From: Lachnospiraceae bacterium UBA7086
GTDB taxonomy: Bacteria > Bacillota > Clostridia > Lachnospirales > Lachnospiraceae
Direction of reading: 5' to 3'
DNA length: 29,647 bases
NCBI GenBank assembly: GCA_002492525.1
Contig: DKZA01000034.1
Span: 686 to 30,332, forward strand
The notes below the pieces were generated by a model that was given only the letters and a program-made list of their open reading frames with translations, was not told the DNA's origin and searched no databases. The position numbers and the translations under genes were made by a program. Shown here in pieces: positions 22,774 to 29,647 of the stretch (positions are counted from its first letter, which is position 1; each line of letters starts with the position of its first letter).

Positions 22774-23940
22774 ATGGAAATACAATTTGCAGATCGTATG
22801 AAAGATTATGAAGAAGGTATATTTCAGGTTTTAAATGAAAAGAAAACACAGATGGAACAACAAGGGCGTAAGATATATAACCTGTCTGTCGGTACTCCGG
22901 ATTTCCCGCCGGAACAGCATGTGATGGATGCTGTGATAGAAGCAGCAAAAAGACCGGAAAAGTATAAATATGCACTGGCGGATATTCCGGAACTGATAGA
23001 GGCGGTGATTGAGCGTTATCGTGTCAGATACGGTGTGGAGCTTGCCAGTGATGAAGTGATGTCCGTGTATGGATCCCAGGAAGGGATTGCGCATATTTGT
23101 ATGACACTCTGTAATCCGGGGGACTATGTTCTTGTACCTGATCCCGGATATCCTATTTTCGGAATCGGGCCATCCCTGGCCGGGGCCGAAATCAAAACTT
23201 ACGCGCTTACCAAAGATAACGGTTATCTGCCGGAACTGGAGAAAATGGATGAGGAGATGCTGTCCCGGGTAAAATGTATGATCGTCTCTTATCCACTGAA
23301 TCCCGTCTGTAAAACGGCGCCGGATTCCTTTTATGAAAAGCTGGTTCCCTGGGCAGCCAGACATCAGATTATCGTGATTCATGACAATGCTTATTCGGAT
23401 ATTATCTATGATGGCAGAGAGGGCAAATCCATTCTGCGGATTCCGGAGGCGAAAGAGAATGTGGTGGAGTTTTATTCTCTCTCCAAATCCTTTAATTACA
23501 CGGGAGCCAGAATGAGTTTCCTGGTGGGGAACCGGGAAATCGTAGCGAACTTTAAAAGATTTCGGTCACAGATAGACTATGGAACATTCCTTCCGGTGCA
23601 GTATGGCGCGGTAGCGGCACTGACAGGATCTGACAGGATGGTGAAGGAGCACTGCGCAGAGTATCAGAGAAGAAGAGATGCACTTTGCGGAGGATTACGG
23701 GAAATCGGCTGGCAGATAGAGGACAGTGAGGGCACGATGTTCGCCTGGGCCAAGATTCCTAAACAGTATGATGACGATGTGGTATTTGTTATGGAGCTGT
23801 TGGAAAAATCCGGGGTTTTGTGTACACCTGGAAGCAGTTTTGGCTCCTTGGGACGTGGGCATGTACGGTTTGCCCTGACGCTTCCGGTAGAGAAAATTAA
23901 AGAGGCCGTGGCCGCAATCGCGTATACAGATATGATATAG
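22774..23940 (+). CDS. PLP-dependent class I/II aminotransferase
   Basis: 388 residues from the ATG at 22774, with GGAG six bases upstream; an ATG at 22762 has no site. Fold-type I landmarks: NLSVGTPDFPP near the start, YGSQEGIAH, PDPGYPIF, Asp204 (IHDNAYSDI) which contacts the pyridine nitrogen, Lys238 (SLSKSF) the Schiff-base lysine, and the arginine-containing GARMSF. The usual NPTG segment is changed to NPVCK at 176-180, keeping the substrate-contacting Asn176. Overall pattern is that of the AspC/LL-diaminopimelate/alanine aminotransferase subgroup; the amino-acid substrate is undetermined. It ends in a strong terminator. Confidence 0.88.
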   Translation: MEIQFADRMKDYEEGIFQVLNEKKTQMEQQGRKIYNLSVGTPDFPPEQHVMDAVIEAAKRPEKYKYALADIPELIEAVIERYRVRYGVELASDEVMSVYGSQEGIAHICMTLCNPGDYVLVPDPGYPIFGIGPSLAGAEIKTYALTKDNGYLPELEKMDEEMLSRVKCMIVSYPLNPVCKTAPDSFYEKLVPWAARHQIIVIHDNAYSDIIYDGREGKSILRIPEAKENVVEFYSLSKSFNYTGARMSFLVGNREIVANFKRFRSQIDYGTFLPVQYGAVAALTGSDRMVKEHCAEYQRRRDALCGGLREIGWQIEDSEGTMFAWAKIPKQYDDDVVFVMELLEKSGVLCTPGSSFGSLGRGHVRFALTLPVEKIKEAVAAIAYTDMI

Positions 23941-23953
23941 CAAATTTACTTTT

Positions 23954-23985
23954 GGGATATGTCACAAAAAGACATATCCCTTTTT
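23954..23985 (+). terminator. Strong intrinsic terminator after the aminotransferase gene
   Basis: A 10-bp perfect stem (GGGATATGTC 23954-23963 with 23971-23980), 7-base loop ACAAAAA, then TTTTT (23981-23985). Confidence 0.88.
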
Positions 23986-24009
23986 GGTAGTTTTTCTGAG
24001 ACAGAGACA

Positions 24010-24038
24010 TTGACATAATAACTGTATTATTCTATACT
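24010..24038 (+). promoter_or_regulatory. Strong sigmaA promoter of the nrdD-nrdG-dut operon
   Basis: Exact TTGACA (24010-24015), 17-bp spacer, TATACT (24033-24038). The -35 lies in the left arm of a 12-bp perfect inverted repeat (24010-24021 with 24063-24074). Transcription would start near 24045, giving a leader of about 109 bases to the nrdD ATG. Confidence 0.7.
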
Positions 24039-24047
24039 AAATTTAAA

Positions 24048-24063
24048 CCACTAAATATAGTAT
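24048..24063 (+). promoter_or_regulatory. NrdR-like box
   Basis: CCACTAAATATAGTAT matches ACACTATATATAGTGT, a form of the NrdR box consensus, at 13 of 16 positions and includes a near-palindromic core ACTAAATATAGT. It lies just after the predicted transcription start of the class III reductase operon, where a repressor would block elongation or initiation. NrdR normally binds paired boxes; a second good box about 31 bp away was not found. Confidence 0.55.
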
Positions 24064-24153
24064 TATTATGTCAACTAATACCATATTTTGTATGAAAAGG
24101 AGAAGAGGCAGGCGTAAGAAGGATGCTTGCTGCAAGTACCACGGAGGGAATGT

Positions 24154-26343
24154 ATGAGTAGTAAATTTGAATCGGATAGTCCTGCTGGAGAGAATTTCAG
24201 CTTGGAGTATCAGCCGGAAAAAATTGTGAAGGTGATCAAGAAGGATGGCAGTCTGGAAGCTTTTAACGTCCAGAAGGTCATTGATGCGGTAGGAAAGAGC
24301 GCTTATCGTGCGCTGACTAAATTTACCGAGGAAGAGAAGAGGCATATTTGCCAGACGGTCATCGAAAAAGTAAATGAGTTGGATGAAGAGCAGATTCCGA
24401 TTCAGATTATGCACAATATCGTAGAAAGTGCGCTGGAAGACGTAAAGCCTATCGTGGCCAAGAGTTACCGCGACTATCGTAATTACAAACAGGATTTTGT
24501 ACGCATGATGGATGATGTTTATAAAAAAAGCCAGTCCATCATGTATATTGGAGATAAGGAGAACGCTAATACGGACAGCGCCCTTGTATCCACCAAGCGC
24601 AGTCTGATTTTTAATCAGTTTAATAAAGAGTTGTATCAGAAATTTTTCATGACCACGGAGGAAATTCAAGCCTGCCGTGACGGATATATTTATGTCCATG
24701 ACATGTCTGCCAGACGGGATACCATGAACTGCTGTCTTTTCAATGTGGCGGAAGTGTTGAGCGGCGGATTTGAGATGGGCAATATCTGGTACAATGAGCC
24801 GAAGACGCTGGACGTGGCTTTCGATGTCATAGGAGACATTGTGTTAAGTGCAGCCAGCCAACAGTACGGTGGTTTTACAGTGCCGGAAGTGGATAAGATT
24901 CTGGAACCCTATGCGGAGAAATCTTATAAGAGAAATATTGAGAAATATACGAAACTTGGCGTTGATAAAGAGACTGCAGAGGCACAGTCTCTGGCGGATG
25001 TAAAGAAAGAGTTTGAGCAGGGATTTCAGGGATGGGAGTATAAGTTTAATACGGTGGCCAGCAGCCGAGGAGATTATCCTTTTATTACCGTAACGGCTGG
25101 TATTGGTACCGGGCGTTTTGCGAAGATGGGTACGATTATGATGCTCAATGTGCGTCGTAAGGGACAGGGTAAGAAAGAATGTAAAAAACCGGTACTGTTT
25201 CCCAAAATTGTATTTCTTTATGACGAGAATCTGCATGGACCTGGCAAGGAGTTGGAAGATGTGTTTGAAGCGGGTGTCAAATGTTCTGCCAAGACCATGT
25301 ATCCTGACTGGTTGAGCCTTACGGGTAAGGGTTATATTGCCAGTATGTACAAGCAGTATGGCAAGGTAATCTCTCCCATGGGATGTCGTGCATTTCTTTC
25401 TCCCTGGTATGAGCGGGGCGGGATGCATCCGGCGGATGAAAATGACAGTCCTGTTTTTGTGGGAAGGTTTAATGTGGGGGCGGTATCTTTGCACCTGCCG
25501 ATGATTCTGGCCAAATCCAGACAGGAGGGCAAGGATTTCTATGAGGTGTTGGATTACTACCTGAATCTGATCAGGCAGTTACATATTAGAACTTATGCTT
25601 ATTTAGGAGAAATGCGGGCATCCACCAATCCGCTGGCTTACTGTGAAGGCGGTTTTCTGGGCGGCCATTTGCAGCTTCACGATAAGATTAAACCAATCTT
25701 GAAGTCTGCAACGGCAAGTTTTGGTATCACCGCTTTTAATGAGCTGCAGGAGTTGTACAATGGCAAGTCTCTTGTGGAAGATGGTGCGTTTGCGCTGGAA
25801 GTGTTGGAGCATATTAACAATAAGATTACAGAGTATAAAGAAGAAGACGGCCACTTGTATGCTATTTATGGTACGCCGGCAGAGAATCTGTGCGGTCTGC
25901 AGGTAAAACAGTTCAGGGCTAAATATGGTATTGTGGAAGGTGTTTCCGACAGAGAATATGTTTCCAATAGTTTTCACTGCCATGTGACGGAGGATATCAC
26001 GCCCATCGAGAAGCAGGATTTGGAGTATCGTTTCTGGGAGATGGCAAACGGCGGAAAAATCCAGTATGTCAAATATCCTATTGATTATAATATGGAAGCC
26101 ATCAAGACCTTGATCAGACGGGCAATGGATATGGGATTCTATGAGGGTGTCAATCTGTCATTGGCTTACTGCGATGACTGCGGACATCAGGAACTGGAAA
26201 TGGATGTCTGCCCCGTATGCGGCAGCCGTAATCTTACCAAGATTGATCGTATGAATGGTTATCTGGCGTATTCCCGTGTCCACGGTGACACCAGACTCAG
26301 CGATGCCAAAATGGCAGAAATCGCAGAAAGGAAAAGCATGTGA
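24154..26343 (+). CDS. nrdD: Class III anaerobic ribonucleoside-triphosphate reductase
   Basis: 729 residues from the ATG at 24154, with GGAGGG upstream; a TTG frame extension to 24127 lacks a site. N-terminal ATP-cone (about 22-110, VIKKDGSLEAFNVQKVIDAV) for allosteric control by ATP/dATP. The catalytic glycyl-radical domain includes MSARRDTMNCCLFN and SSRGDYPFITVT. A zinc site has four Cys (673, 676, 686, 689 in CDDCGHQELEMDVCPVCG), and the radical Gly702 is in RMNGYLAY. All expected parts are present. It makes dNTPs from NTPs, is active only without oxygen, and is activated by NrdG (next gene). Confidence 0.97.
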   Translation: MSSKFESDSPAGENFSLEYQPEKIVKVIKKDGSLEAFNVQKVIDAVGKSAYRALTKFTEEEKRHICQTVIEKVNELDEEQIPIQIMHNIVESALEDVKPIVAKSYRDYRNYKQDFVRMMDDVYKKSQSIMYIGDKENANTDSALVSTKRSLIFNQFNKELYQKFFMTTEEIQACRDGYIYVHDMSARRDTMNCCLFNVAEVLSGGFEMGNIWYNEPKTLDVAFDVIGDIVLSAASQQYGGFTVPEVDKILEPYAEKSYKRNIEKYTKLGVDKETAEAQSLADVKKEFEQGFQGWEYKFNTVASSRGDYPFITVTAGIGTGRFAKMGTIMMLNVRRKGQGKKECKKPVLFPKIVFLYDENLHGPGKELEDVFEAGVKCSAKTMYPDWLSLTGKGYIASMYKQYGKVISPMGCRAFLSPWYERGGMHPADENDSPVFVGRFNVGAVSLHLPMILAKSRQEGKDFYEVLDYYLNLIRQLHIRTYAYLGEMRASTNPLAYCEGGFLGGHLQLHDKIKPILKSATASFGITAFNELQELYNGKSLVEDGAFALEVLEHINNKITEYKEEDGHLYAIYGTPAENLCGLQVKQFRAKYGIVEGVSDREYVSNSFHCHVTEDITPIEKQDLEYRFWEMANGGKIQYVKYPIDYNMEAIKTLIRRAMDMGFYEGVNLSLAYCDDCGHQELEMDVCPVCGSRNLTKIDRMNGYLAYSRVHGDTRLSDAKMAEIAERKSM

Positions 26344-26436
26344 GGGGATTTCACAAAGGCAAAGAGAAAGCCGGAGTGAATGATGCCCTGCATGAAGTGC
26401 AGGGGGTTTCACATAAATGTAAAGGATATATATTTT

Positions 26437-26946
26437 ATGAGATATCATAATATTACGAAAGACGACATGCTGAACGGCGACGGACTTCGGGTGGTGCTCT
26501 GGGTTGCCGGCTGTTCACACTGTTGTAAAGAGTGTCAGAATCCTCTTACCTGGGATCCGGATGGCGGCCTGCTTTTTGATGAGAGCGCTAAGCAGGAAAT
26601 TTTTGAGCAGCTGGATAAGTCTTATATTAGTGGGATTACTTTTTCAGGGGGAGATCCCCTTCATTCGGCAAACCGTTTGGATGTGAGAAGTTTGATGGAG
26701 GAAATTAAACAGAAGTATCCACATAAGACAATCTGGCTTTACACTGGTGATAGTTGGGAAGATATCCTGCATTATCCGATGATGAAATATGTGGATGTCC
26801 TGGTGGACGGAGAGTTTAAGATTGACTTAAAGGATGCAAAGCTTTTCTGGAAGGGAAGCAGTAACCAGAGAGTGATCGATGTGCAAAAAAGCCTGGAGCA
26901 GACAGATCCGATGATGCCGGTGCTTTACTGCGGTGATTATGAATAA
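26437..26946 (+). CDS. nrdG: Anaerobic ribonucleotide reductase activating protein
   Basis: 169 residues from the ATG at 26437, preceded by AAAGG 11 bases upstream; an extension to 26380 is in frame but adds residues unlike the family. The radical-SAM CxxxCxxC is C26, C30 and C33 (GCSHCCKEC), with an extra Cys29 inside the motif. SGGDPLHSANR is the SAM-binding GGE/GGD motif, followed by IWLYTGDSWED. It generates the glycyl radical on NrdD using a 4Fe-4S cluster and SAM. A small hairpin (26386-26392 with 26398-26404) separates it from nrdD. Confidence 0.95.
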   Translation: MRYHNITKDDMLNGDGLRVVLWVAGCSHCCKECQNPLTWDPDGGLLFDESAKQEIFEQLDKSYISGITFSGGDPLHSANRLDVRSLMEEIKQKYPHKTIWLYTGDSWEDILHYPMMKYVDVLVDGEFKIDLKDAKLFWKGSSNQRVIDVQKSLEQTDPMMPVLYCGDYE

Positions 26947-26961
26947 GCACGGAGAAAACAG

Positions 26962-27402
26962 ATGGGAACAGAGACAATTAAAATTAAATATTTTACTGAC
27001 AAAATCGATAAGCTTACCTATATAGATGGTAAGTCTGACTGGATAGATTTACGTGCCGCGGAAGATGTAACTTTGATAAAAGGAGAATTTAAACTGATTC
27101 CCCTTGGCGTGGCGATGGAACTTCCGGCAGGATATGAGGCGCATGTGGTGCCTCGCAGTTCTACGTTTAAAAACTTTGGTATCATTCAGACCAATCATCA
27201 AGGGGTGATTGACGCCTCCTACTGTGGCGATAACGACCAGTGGTTCATGCCGGTATATGCGGTGCGGGATACGGAGATTCATGTGAATGACAGGATTTGT
27301 CAATTTCGTATTATAGAGAACCAGCCGAAGATTATTTTTGATGAGGTGACTTATCTTGCTCATGCAGACAGAGGCGGTCATGGCAGTACCGGCAAGGCCT
27401 GA
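26962..27402 (+). CDS. dut: dUTP diphosphatase
   Basis: 146 residues, with GGAG seven bases before the ATG. All five trimeric dUTPase motifs are present in order: DLRA (29-32), PRSSTFKNFG (64-73), GVIDASYCGDNDQW (81-94), NDRICQFRI (109-117) and the glycine-rich C-terminal arm DRGGHGSTG (136-144). It hydrolyses dUTP to dUMP and pyrophosphate, preventing uracil in DNA and feeding dTMP synthesis. It lies 15 bases after nrdG, so the three genes form a dNTP-supply operon closed by the terminator at 27447. Confidence 0.96.
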   Translation: MGTETIKIKYFTDKIDKLTYIDGKSDWIDLRAAEDVTLIKGEFKLIPLGVAMELPAGYEAHVVPRSSTFKNFGIIQTNHQGVIDASYCGDNDQWFMPVYAVRDTEIHVNDRICQFRIIENQPKIIFDEVTYLAHADRGGHGSTGKA

Positions 27403-27436
27403 CGATGATGCAGGAGAGTTAGCAGAAAATACATAT

Positions 27437-27466
27437 GCATAAGAAGACTCCTTCCAAGACATACTA
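27437..27466 (+). promoter_or_regulatory. Candidate sigmaG promoter of the spoVAF-like gene
   Basis: -35 GCATA (27437-27441), 18-bp spacer, -10 CATACTA (27460-27466). Both match the B. subtilis sigmaG consensus (GHATR, then CATWHTA) with no mismatch. Predicted start near 27473, inside the loop of the dut terminator. Forespore expression fits a gerA-family protein of the SpoVAF type. Confidence 0.6.
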
Positions 27467-27501
27467 TGGGAAACAGTGGTAAAGTCTTGGAAGGAGTTTT
27501 T
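27447..27501 (+). terminator. dut terminator overlapping the spoVAF-like ribosome binding site
   Basis: A 14-bp perfect stem (ACTCCTTCCAAGAC 27447-27460 with 27484-27497), a 23-base loop, then five T (27497-27501). The 3' arm contains GGAAGGAG, the ribosome binding site for the GTG at 27505. The 5' arm is its exact antisense. Confidence 0.88.
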
Positions 27502-27504
27502 GCG

Positions 27505-28968
27505 GTGAACAATAATAACAGCTTGCAACAAAACGAACAAGGACAGCAGGGTGACAGACAGAAGATGACTACTTCTCTGCAGGAGAGCATGGAATATATG
27601 AAGGCACATATGATGCCGGATTTAAGTTTTGATGTGGTATACCGGGTGATAGAGGTGGGCGGCAGACAGGCTTGTATCTATTTTATAGACGGCTTCTGTA
27701 AAGACGAACTGATGATGAAAATCTTGCAGTATTTTATTGGACTTACGGCGGAGGATATGCCGGAGAGCGCCTATGAGATGTCTAAAAAGGCCACGCCCTA
27801 TGTAGAGGTGGATTTAAAGGATAAATGGGATGATATTATATATAATATCTTATCCGGTGTGTTCGCGCTTTTCATTGATGGATATGACAGATGTGTATTG
27901 ATAGACTCCAGGACATATCCTGCCAGAGGAGTGGAGGAGCCTGACAAGGACAAGACACTTCGGGGTTCTAAAGACGGGTTTGTGGAGACTGTGGTGTTCA
28001 ATACTGCCTTGATCAGACGCCGTATCCGCAGTACACAGCTTCGTATGGAAATGATGAACGCCGGAAAGAGCTCTCGGACGGACATTGTACTGTGTTATAT
28101 GGATAACCGGGTGGATCATGCTTTTTTGGAAAAGGTGAAAAATCGAATAAAAGAGATTCAAGTAGATGCGCTGACCATGAATCAGGAGAGTCTGGCGGAG
28201 TGTCTGTATCAGCGCAAATGGTTCAATCCATTCCCCAAATTTAAGTTTACGGAACGGCCCGACGTGGCGGCGGCCCAGGTGCTGGAGGGCGATATTGTGA
28301 TTTTGGTGGATAATTCACCTTCCGCTATGATCATACCGACTTCTATATTTGATATCGTGGAGGAGGCGGATGATTATTATTTTCCGCCGATTACCGGTAC
28401 GTATCTGCGCCTGTCCCGGTTTATCATTTCCATTCTCACTTATATTATGACGCCAACCTTTTTACTGCTGATGCAGAATCCGGACTGGGTGCCGGAATCT
28501 TTTCAGTTTATCATGCTTCAGGAGAAATCGAACATTCCGTTAATTGCGCAGTTTTTAATCCTGGAACTGGCAATCGACGGCCTCAAACTTGCGGCGGTCA
28601 ATACGCCAAATATGTTGAGTACGCCGCTGAGTGTTATGGCGGCATTGGTGTTGGGAGAGTTTTCTGTCAACAGCGGCTGGTTCAACGCGGAAGTTATGTT
28701 ATACATGGCGTTTGTCGCTATAGCCAATTATACGCAGCAGAATTATGAGCTGGGATATGCCCTGAAATTTATGCGCATCATCAATCTTATCCTGACGGCC
28801 GTTTTTGATCTATATGGCTATATCGCGTCTGTAGTGTTTTTCGTAGTCTCTATTATATGTAATAAAACACTGTCTGATAAGAGCTATATTTATCCCTTGA
28901 TACCGTTTAATGTCAAACAGTTGGCGAAACGTCTTCTTCGGCTTCGGCTGCCAGAAGCCAAACAGTAA
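27505..28968 (+). CDS. spoVAF: Spore germination protein of the GerA family, SpoVAF-like
   Basis: 487 residues from the GTG at 27505, whose AGGAG lies eight bases upstream. An ATG at 27466 is in frame but lies in the terminator loop with no site. GerA-family layout: soluble N-terminal part (about 1-280) with GKSSRTDIVLCYMDNRVD and FPKFKFTERPDVAAAQVLEGDIVILVDNSPSA, then four to five membrane segments (about 295-455: RFIISILTYIMTPTFLLLM, PLIAQFLILELAIDGLKLAA, and later ones) and a short basic tail. Length and motifs fit SpoVAF (493 in B. subtilis) better than nutrient-receptor A subunits. SpoVAF forms a complex in the spore inner membrane that speeds germination. The other spoVA genes are not adjacent. 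Confidence 0.85.
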   Translation: MNNNNSLQQNEQGQQGDRQKMTTSLQESMEYMKAHMMPDLSFDVVYRVIEVGGRQACIYFIDGFCKDELMMKILQYFIGLTAEDMPESAYEMSKKATPYVEVDLKDKWDDIIYNILSGVFALFIDGYDRCVLIDSRTYPARGVEEPDKDKTLRGSKDGFVETVVFNTALIRRRIRSTQLRMEMMNAGKSSRTDIVLCYMDNRVDHAFLEKVKNRIKEIQVDALTMNQESLAECLYQRKWFNPFPKFKFTERPDVAAAQVLEGDIVILVDNSPSAMIIPTSIFDIVEEADDYYFPPITGTYLRLSRFIISILTYIMTPTFLLLMQNPDWVPESFQFIMLQEKSNIPLIAQFLILELAIDGLKLAAVNTPNMLSTPLSVMAALVLGEFSVNSGWFNAEVMLYMAFVAIANYTQQNYELGYALKFMRIINLILTAVFDLYGYIASVVFFVVSIICNKTLSDKSYIYPLIPFNVKQLAKRLLRLRLPEAKQ

Positions 28969-29277
28969 TATGCATAGATTTATTTAAGATAATATCAGCT
29001 AAAAATATTTTTCAACTTTGTGTATGGCTACAAAAATATAAAAAGCGTCTACAGGTGTCTTGTTATTTCAAAGGCAAACTAGTAGAATAAAGGCAAGCTT
29101 TCATAAAAAGGTTAGCGAAGGCAGGAATTTTCAGCAGAAGCTACTTTTGTGGCAAATGATTTCATAGAGGGGCTTCTGCCAATTCCTGCTTGAAAAAGGA
29201 AATAGAAAAATTAAAATTTAAGAGTATATAGCTAATATTAAATGATGTAAATATTATTAATAGGAGGATTACATAGA
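28969..29277 (+). other. Gene-free stretch with a long hairpin and a candidate promoter
   Basis: 309 AT-rich bases without a supportable ORF. A long imperfect hairpin spans 29121-29189: GCAGGAATT (29121-29129) with 29181-29189 and GCAGAAGC (29134-29141) with 29172-29179, a TTCA/C internal loop and a 30-base apical loop. It is followed by TTGAAAAAGG rather than a U-tract, so it is not a classic terminator. A promoter-like TTGTTA-N17-TAGAAT (29060-29088) is about 33 bases upstream. It may be the structured leader of the downstream hydrolase or a small RNA. AGGAGG at 29262-29267 serves the next gene. Confidence 0.5.
29060..29088 (+). promoter_or_regulatory. Predicted sigmaA promoter upstream of the structured leader
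   Basis: TTGTTA (29060-29065), 17-bp spacer, TAGAAT (29083-29088). The predicted transcript begins near 29095 and would include the hairpin at 29121-29189 before the SGNH hydrolase gene. Confidence 0.45.
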
Positions 29278-29647
29278 ATGGGATATGATATCCATGCGGA
29301 AAAGGGATGGGTACACAGGGGGAATCTCTACCGCCTGAAACAGCTTATGAGAAGGGCGGCAAAGGGGGACCGCATGACCATGGCTTTTCTGGGCGGTTCC
29401 ATTACTCAGGGCTCTGTGTCCACACAGTATACAAACTGTTATGCCTATCTGGTGTTTGACTGGTTTGTGAAGCGGTTCCCCAAGACAGCCTTTATTTATA
29501 TCAATGCCGGTGTGGGTGGCACTACGTCCCAGTTTGGGGTGGCAAGAGCAAAAGAGGATGTACTGTTATACAAACCGGATTTTGTGGGCATAGAGTTTTC
29601 GGTCAACGATGATAATACAGATTTTTATGAGATAATCGAGAATTCTC
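29278..29647 (+). CDS. SGNH/GDSL-family hydrolase, 3' end beyond the window
   Basis: The first 123 residues are visible, with AGGAGG ten bases before the ATG. Block I is GGSITQGS with nucleophile Ser41. Block II is NAGVGGTTSQFG, with the oxyanion glycine. Block III is EFSVND, with Asn110. The catalytic Asp-His block V would lie past the right edge. No signal peptide, so the enzyme is probably cytosolic. Similar clostridial proteins are annotated as SGNH/GDSL or acetyl-xylan esterases acting on plant polysaccharide fragments; the substrate is not readable here. Unlike the esterase at 4245 it belongs to a different fold. Confidence 0.85.
   Translation, partial: MGYDIHAEKGWVHRGNLYRLKQLMRRAAKGDRMTMAFLGGSITQGSVSTQYTNCYAYLVFDWFVKRFPKTAFIYINAGVGGTTSQFGVARAKEDVLLYKPDFVGIEFSVNDDNTDFYEIIENS

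Noticed and set aside
24046..24074. A divergent minus-strand promoter from the mirrored TTGACA at 24069-24074
   Set aside because: The expected -10 position reads GTGGTT on the minus strand, and no minus-strand gene follows before the aminotransferase terminator.
22831..25494. Several long minus-strand frames opposite the aminotransferase and nrdD
   Set aside because: They mirror strongly conserved genes on the plus strand, lack ribosome sites and show no family motifs.
6310..26409. Shared GATGCCCTGC...TGCAGGG hairpins near 6312-6345 and 26383-26404, considered as a repeat family
   Set aside because: Only the stem core is shared, loops and flanks differ, and GC-rich stems of this type recur by chance in terminators.
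26344..26413. Similar GGGGATTTCACA and GGGGGTTTCACA segments between nrdD and nrdG, considered as target duplications
   Set aside because: The match is imperfect and short, and the segment between them is only a small hairpin without element-like features.
27466..27504. ATG at 27466 as the start of the spoVAF-like protein
   Set aside because: It lies in the terminator loop without a ribosome site and before the predicted sigmaG transcription start. The GTG at 27505 has AGGAG at proper distance.

Overview
The window looks like a chromosomal segment of an anaerobic, spore-forming Firmicute, most likely a Lachnospiraceae-type Clostridium. The case rests on two sporulation genes (spoIVA and a spoVAF-like gerA-family gene), a class III oxygen-sensitive ribonucleotide reductase with its activase, moderate GC, purine-rich AGGAGG ribosome binding sites and housekeeping-type TTGACA/TATAAT promoters. 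The genus is not determined. About 27 intact protein genes are seen plus one cut off at the right edge. No tRNA, rRNA, CRISPR array, prophage or complete insertion sequence was seen.

Layout. 1-158: two stable hairpins of an element that continues off the left edge, possibly the antisense/3' part of a type I toxin-antitoxin locus. 159-4215: signalling pair, a minus-strand PAS-GGDEF-EAL c-di-GMP protein divergent from a 7TM hybrid histidine kinase. 4245-6293: esterase, PIN/NYN-like nuclease and DUF4358 lipoprotein. 6351-10772 (minus): polyamine uptake operon, XRE-cupin regulator, then potA, potB, potC, potD. The genes overlap and are driven by a near-consensus promoter with a three-half-site operator. 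10991-14256: lactonase-fold protein, spoIVA, YczE-type membrane protein. 14468-15385: Rpn/PDDEXK nuclease. 15566-19991: nucleoside salvage (purine nucleoside phosphorylase, cytidine deaminase, MTA/SAH-type deaminase) followed by a membrane-anchored MutS-like ATPase. 20017-23940: RNase HI, a 58-residue membrane protein, HAD phosphatase, WYL regulator and aminotransferase. 24154-27402: nrdD, nrdG and dut, a dNTP-supply operon behind a strong promoter with an NrdR-like box. 27505-28968: spoVAF-like gene. 29278-end: SGNH hydrolase, partial.

Two regulatory patterns stand out. First, both sporulation genes (spoIVA and the spoVAF-like gene) have the same start-site architecture. The intrinsic terminator of the upstream vegetative gene carries the sporulation gene's Shine-Dalgarno sequence in its 3' arm and runs through its U-tract almost into the start codon. 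A sporulation-sigma promoter (sigmaE-like for spoIVA, an exact sigmaG match for the spoVAF-like gene) lies over the 5' arm and loop, so only the sporulation transcript would have a free ribosome binding site. Second, two unrelated, highly structured intergenic inserts of about 126 and 134 bp each lie between perfect 10-11 bp direct repeats in the 5' leaders of the PNP and aminotransferase genes. They look like small non-autonomous elements that landed in leaders. In the PNP case the repeat duplicates an extended -10 box.

Functionally the window joins polyamine import, purine/pyrimidine salvage, deoxynucleotide synthesis (NrdD/NrdG, dUTPase) and sporulation. All assignments come from motif reading and family knowledge; no database search was run.
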